A stretch of DNA of 64,000 nucleotides from positions 18,476,566 through 18,540,565 of the forward strand of contig CM048839.1 in assembly GCA_026545765.1 (NCBI GenBank). Reading direction: 5' to 3'. This DNA comes from Plantago major. Taxonomy: Eukaryota; Streptophyta; Magnoliopsida; Lamiales; Plantaginaceae. The position numbers and the translations under genes were made by a program. Of this stretch, positions 62,769-64,000 are shown piece by piece. The notes below the pieces were generated by a model that was not told the DNA's origin, made no database searches, and was given only the letters and a program-made list of their open reading frames with translations. Numbering within the stretch: position 1 is the stretch's first letter; each line of letters opens with the position of its first letter.

Positions 62769-63603
62769 CGATGGTCTTTGATGCTATTGGTGCAACTGAC
62801 AAAAGTTTAGCCTCCATTACTTGCCCATTGTATAGTGTACTTGTTCCAACTCGATGCGGAGCGAATGACATTAACTTACATTCACACGTTTTAACATCTG
62901 AAGATTTTAGGCAAATTTTGAATAAGATAAACCACTCCACACTAAACAAATAATAAAAATATTACATTTACACACAAACTAACTATGTGCGTGGGGGAGG
63001 AGTAATTGGTGTGAGACGGTGAAGGAGTATAATTTTAGCATTTAGTTTTAGATTTTTAATGTGCCGTTTAATTCTCAACTCCAATATATAGTTCGTTTTT
63101 TCCAATTGAAATGAATTAGTTGCCATGTCTTATTTTATACTACATTAATAATTAATAGACCAAACAATAAAATTGTGTCGAGTGTGACAAGTGTACAAAC
63201 ATCAGAGGCAAATTACATGACCATGCAATACCGAATTCAACAAGTACATAAGAAATTGCTGAAGAAGTCAAAAGAAATATGATATATAAGTTGGTCGTAT
63301 TCCATTTATAACAAGTTAAAGCCATATGGGATTTACTTAATGATTTCTGGTAGAGGTTCTATATGTTTGAAAAAGTTATGTGGAGGTCTCATTGAAATGC
63401 AGTAGTAATTTGTTTGTGTTTATTTTCTTATAGGGGTATCTTTGTCCTTTCATCAGACAATTACTTGACTCAAAAAACTGTATCCGCTAAAAACTAATAA
63501 TGGATCACAAATTTGTGTGCAATTTGGACTCACTGTGATTTTTAGCGCGGTGCATAATTATATAATTAAAAAAAAAAAAACTCGTACAATAATAATACCC
63601 CAA
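62769..63603. other. Intergenic sequence and promoter of the AAED1-like gene
   Basis: No gene recognised. The last 50-60 bp contain ATAATTATATAATT and an (A)12 run, which may serve as core promoter or leader. Nothing else is supported. Confidence 0.4.
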
Positions 63604-63795
63604 ATGGCGACGTTGGTTGATCTCCCGCCACAGAAGTGTGTAAATCACCCTAGAATTAGCCCCAAATATCTTCAGCTGCAATTTCCATGGCGAAATTACT
63701 ATCTGCACAAGTTCTCACTCCTCCCAAATCCGTTCTATCTCCATATACACCTCAAATACACTCTAAATCTTCTCCATCATATCCAATTTCAATAA
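63604..63795 (+). promoter_or_regulatory. Upstream open frame overlapping the AAED1-like start
   Basis: ATGGCGACG at 63604 opens a 63-codon frame that runs past the main ATG at 63687 in another frame. Its protein is not recognised. If the transcript begins upstream of 63604 this uORF would reduce translation of the main frame. If transcription starts later it is irrelevant. Confidence 0.35.
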
Positions 63796-63968
63796 ACTCA
63801 AGCTCTATTTTTCGGTTTTCGTTGAACACCAATGGACCAACCACTGTTGCTAGAGCTTCTTCCACTGCCGTAGTTCCTGATGACATCTCCGACGTTCTCG
63901 GCGAAGTCAATGTATTCACCGCCGCTGGTCAACCAGTCAAGTTCAGCGAGCTATGGGATCAGAAGGAG
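63687..63968 (+). CDS. AAED1 / peroxiredoxin-like 2 type thioredoxin-fold protein, chloroplastic, exon 1 (partial)
   Basis: Exon 1 encodes 94 residues. Residues 1-57 are rich in Ser, Pro and Thr with few acids, as in a chloroplast transit peptide. From about residue 64 the sequence VPDDISDVLGEVNVFTAAGQ followed by PVKFSELWDQKE matches the start of the plant AhpC/TSA-domain AAED1 (PRXL2-type) family, which precedes the conserved cysteine-containing RHFGCP segment expected in exon 2. The exon ends in frame at GAG with donor GT at 63969-63970. The window ends 32 bp into the intron, so the catalytic part is not seen. The role is inferred: a stromal thiol antioxidant or redox protein; the substrate is unknown. 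Confidence 0.82.
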
Positions 63969-64000
63969 GTGCTGTTTACCTCTGTTTTACTAATTGCTCA

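Overview
This is nuclear DNA from a flowering plant, almost certainly a eudicot and perhaps an asterid. The evidence is AT-rich intergenic sequence, split plant genes with GT-AG introns, plant-specific families (CONSTANS, GLUTAMINE DUMPER, a chloroplast AhpC/TSA-like protein) and a dense load of plant transposons. The species cannot be read from the sequence.

Genes are few. (1) At 2.4-3.8 kb is a two-exon CONSTANS homologue whose two B-boxes appear fused into one. (2) GLUTAMINE DUMPER-type one-pass membrane proteins lie at 7.25, 33.5 and 53.8 kb, all on the + strand and intronless, so this is a dispersed tandem family separated by transposons. (3) At 8.85-9.09 kb (-) is a short histone H3-derived reading frame that keeps the N-tail and the last helix but lacks most of the histone fold. 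(4) At 63.7 kb, running off the window, is exon 1 of a chloroplast-targeted AAED1/peroxiredoxin-like-2 gene.

Most of the rest is transposons, often nested. 13.8-26.5 kb: a decayed Ty1/copia-type element with a pair of about 0.9-kb LTRs, containing a (TA)63 microsatellite grown inside its RNase H reading frame, a CACTA element (19.2-24.5 kb) and a 685-bp terminal-inverted-repeat element. 28.3-32.25 kb: a Helitron with readable ends, inserted in a Stowaway-like MITE. 34.8-35.2 kb: a foldback element. 35.8-37.7 kb: a short non-autonomous LTR element with intact TSD. 39.4-53.1 kb: a 5'-truncated LINE split by an autonomous-type but decayed CACTA element (TSD ACC) and by a young short-LTR copia (TSD ATATC). 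56.8-62.8 kb: a complete copia on the - strand with unusual LTR termini (TSD GATAC). Several Stowaway-like MITEs with TA duplications are scattered through the window.

No tRNA, rRNA or CRISPR was found. No operon-like new system is evident; the most notable items are the chimeric B-box CONSTANS, the H3-like frame, the GLUTAMINE DUMPER cluster and the intronic 141-bp minisatellite of the CACTA element.
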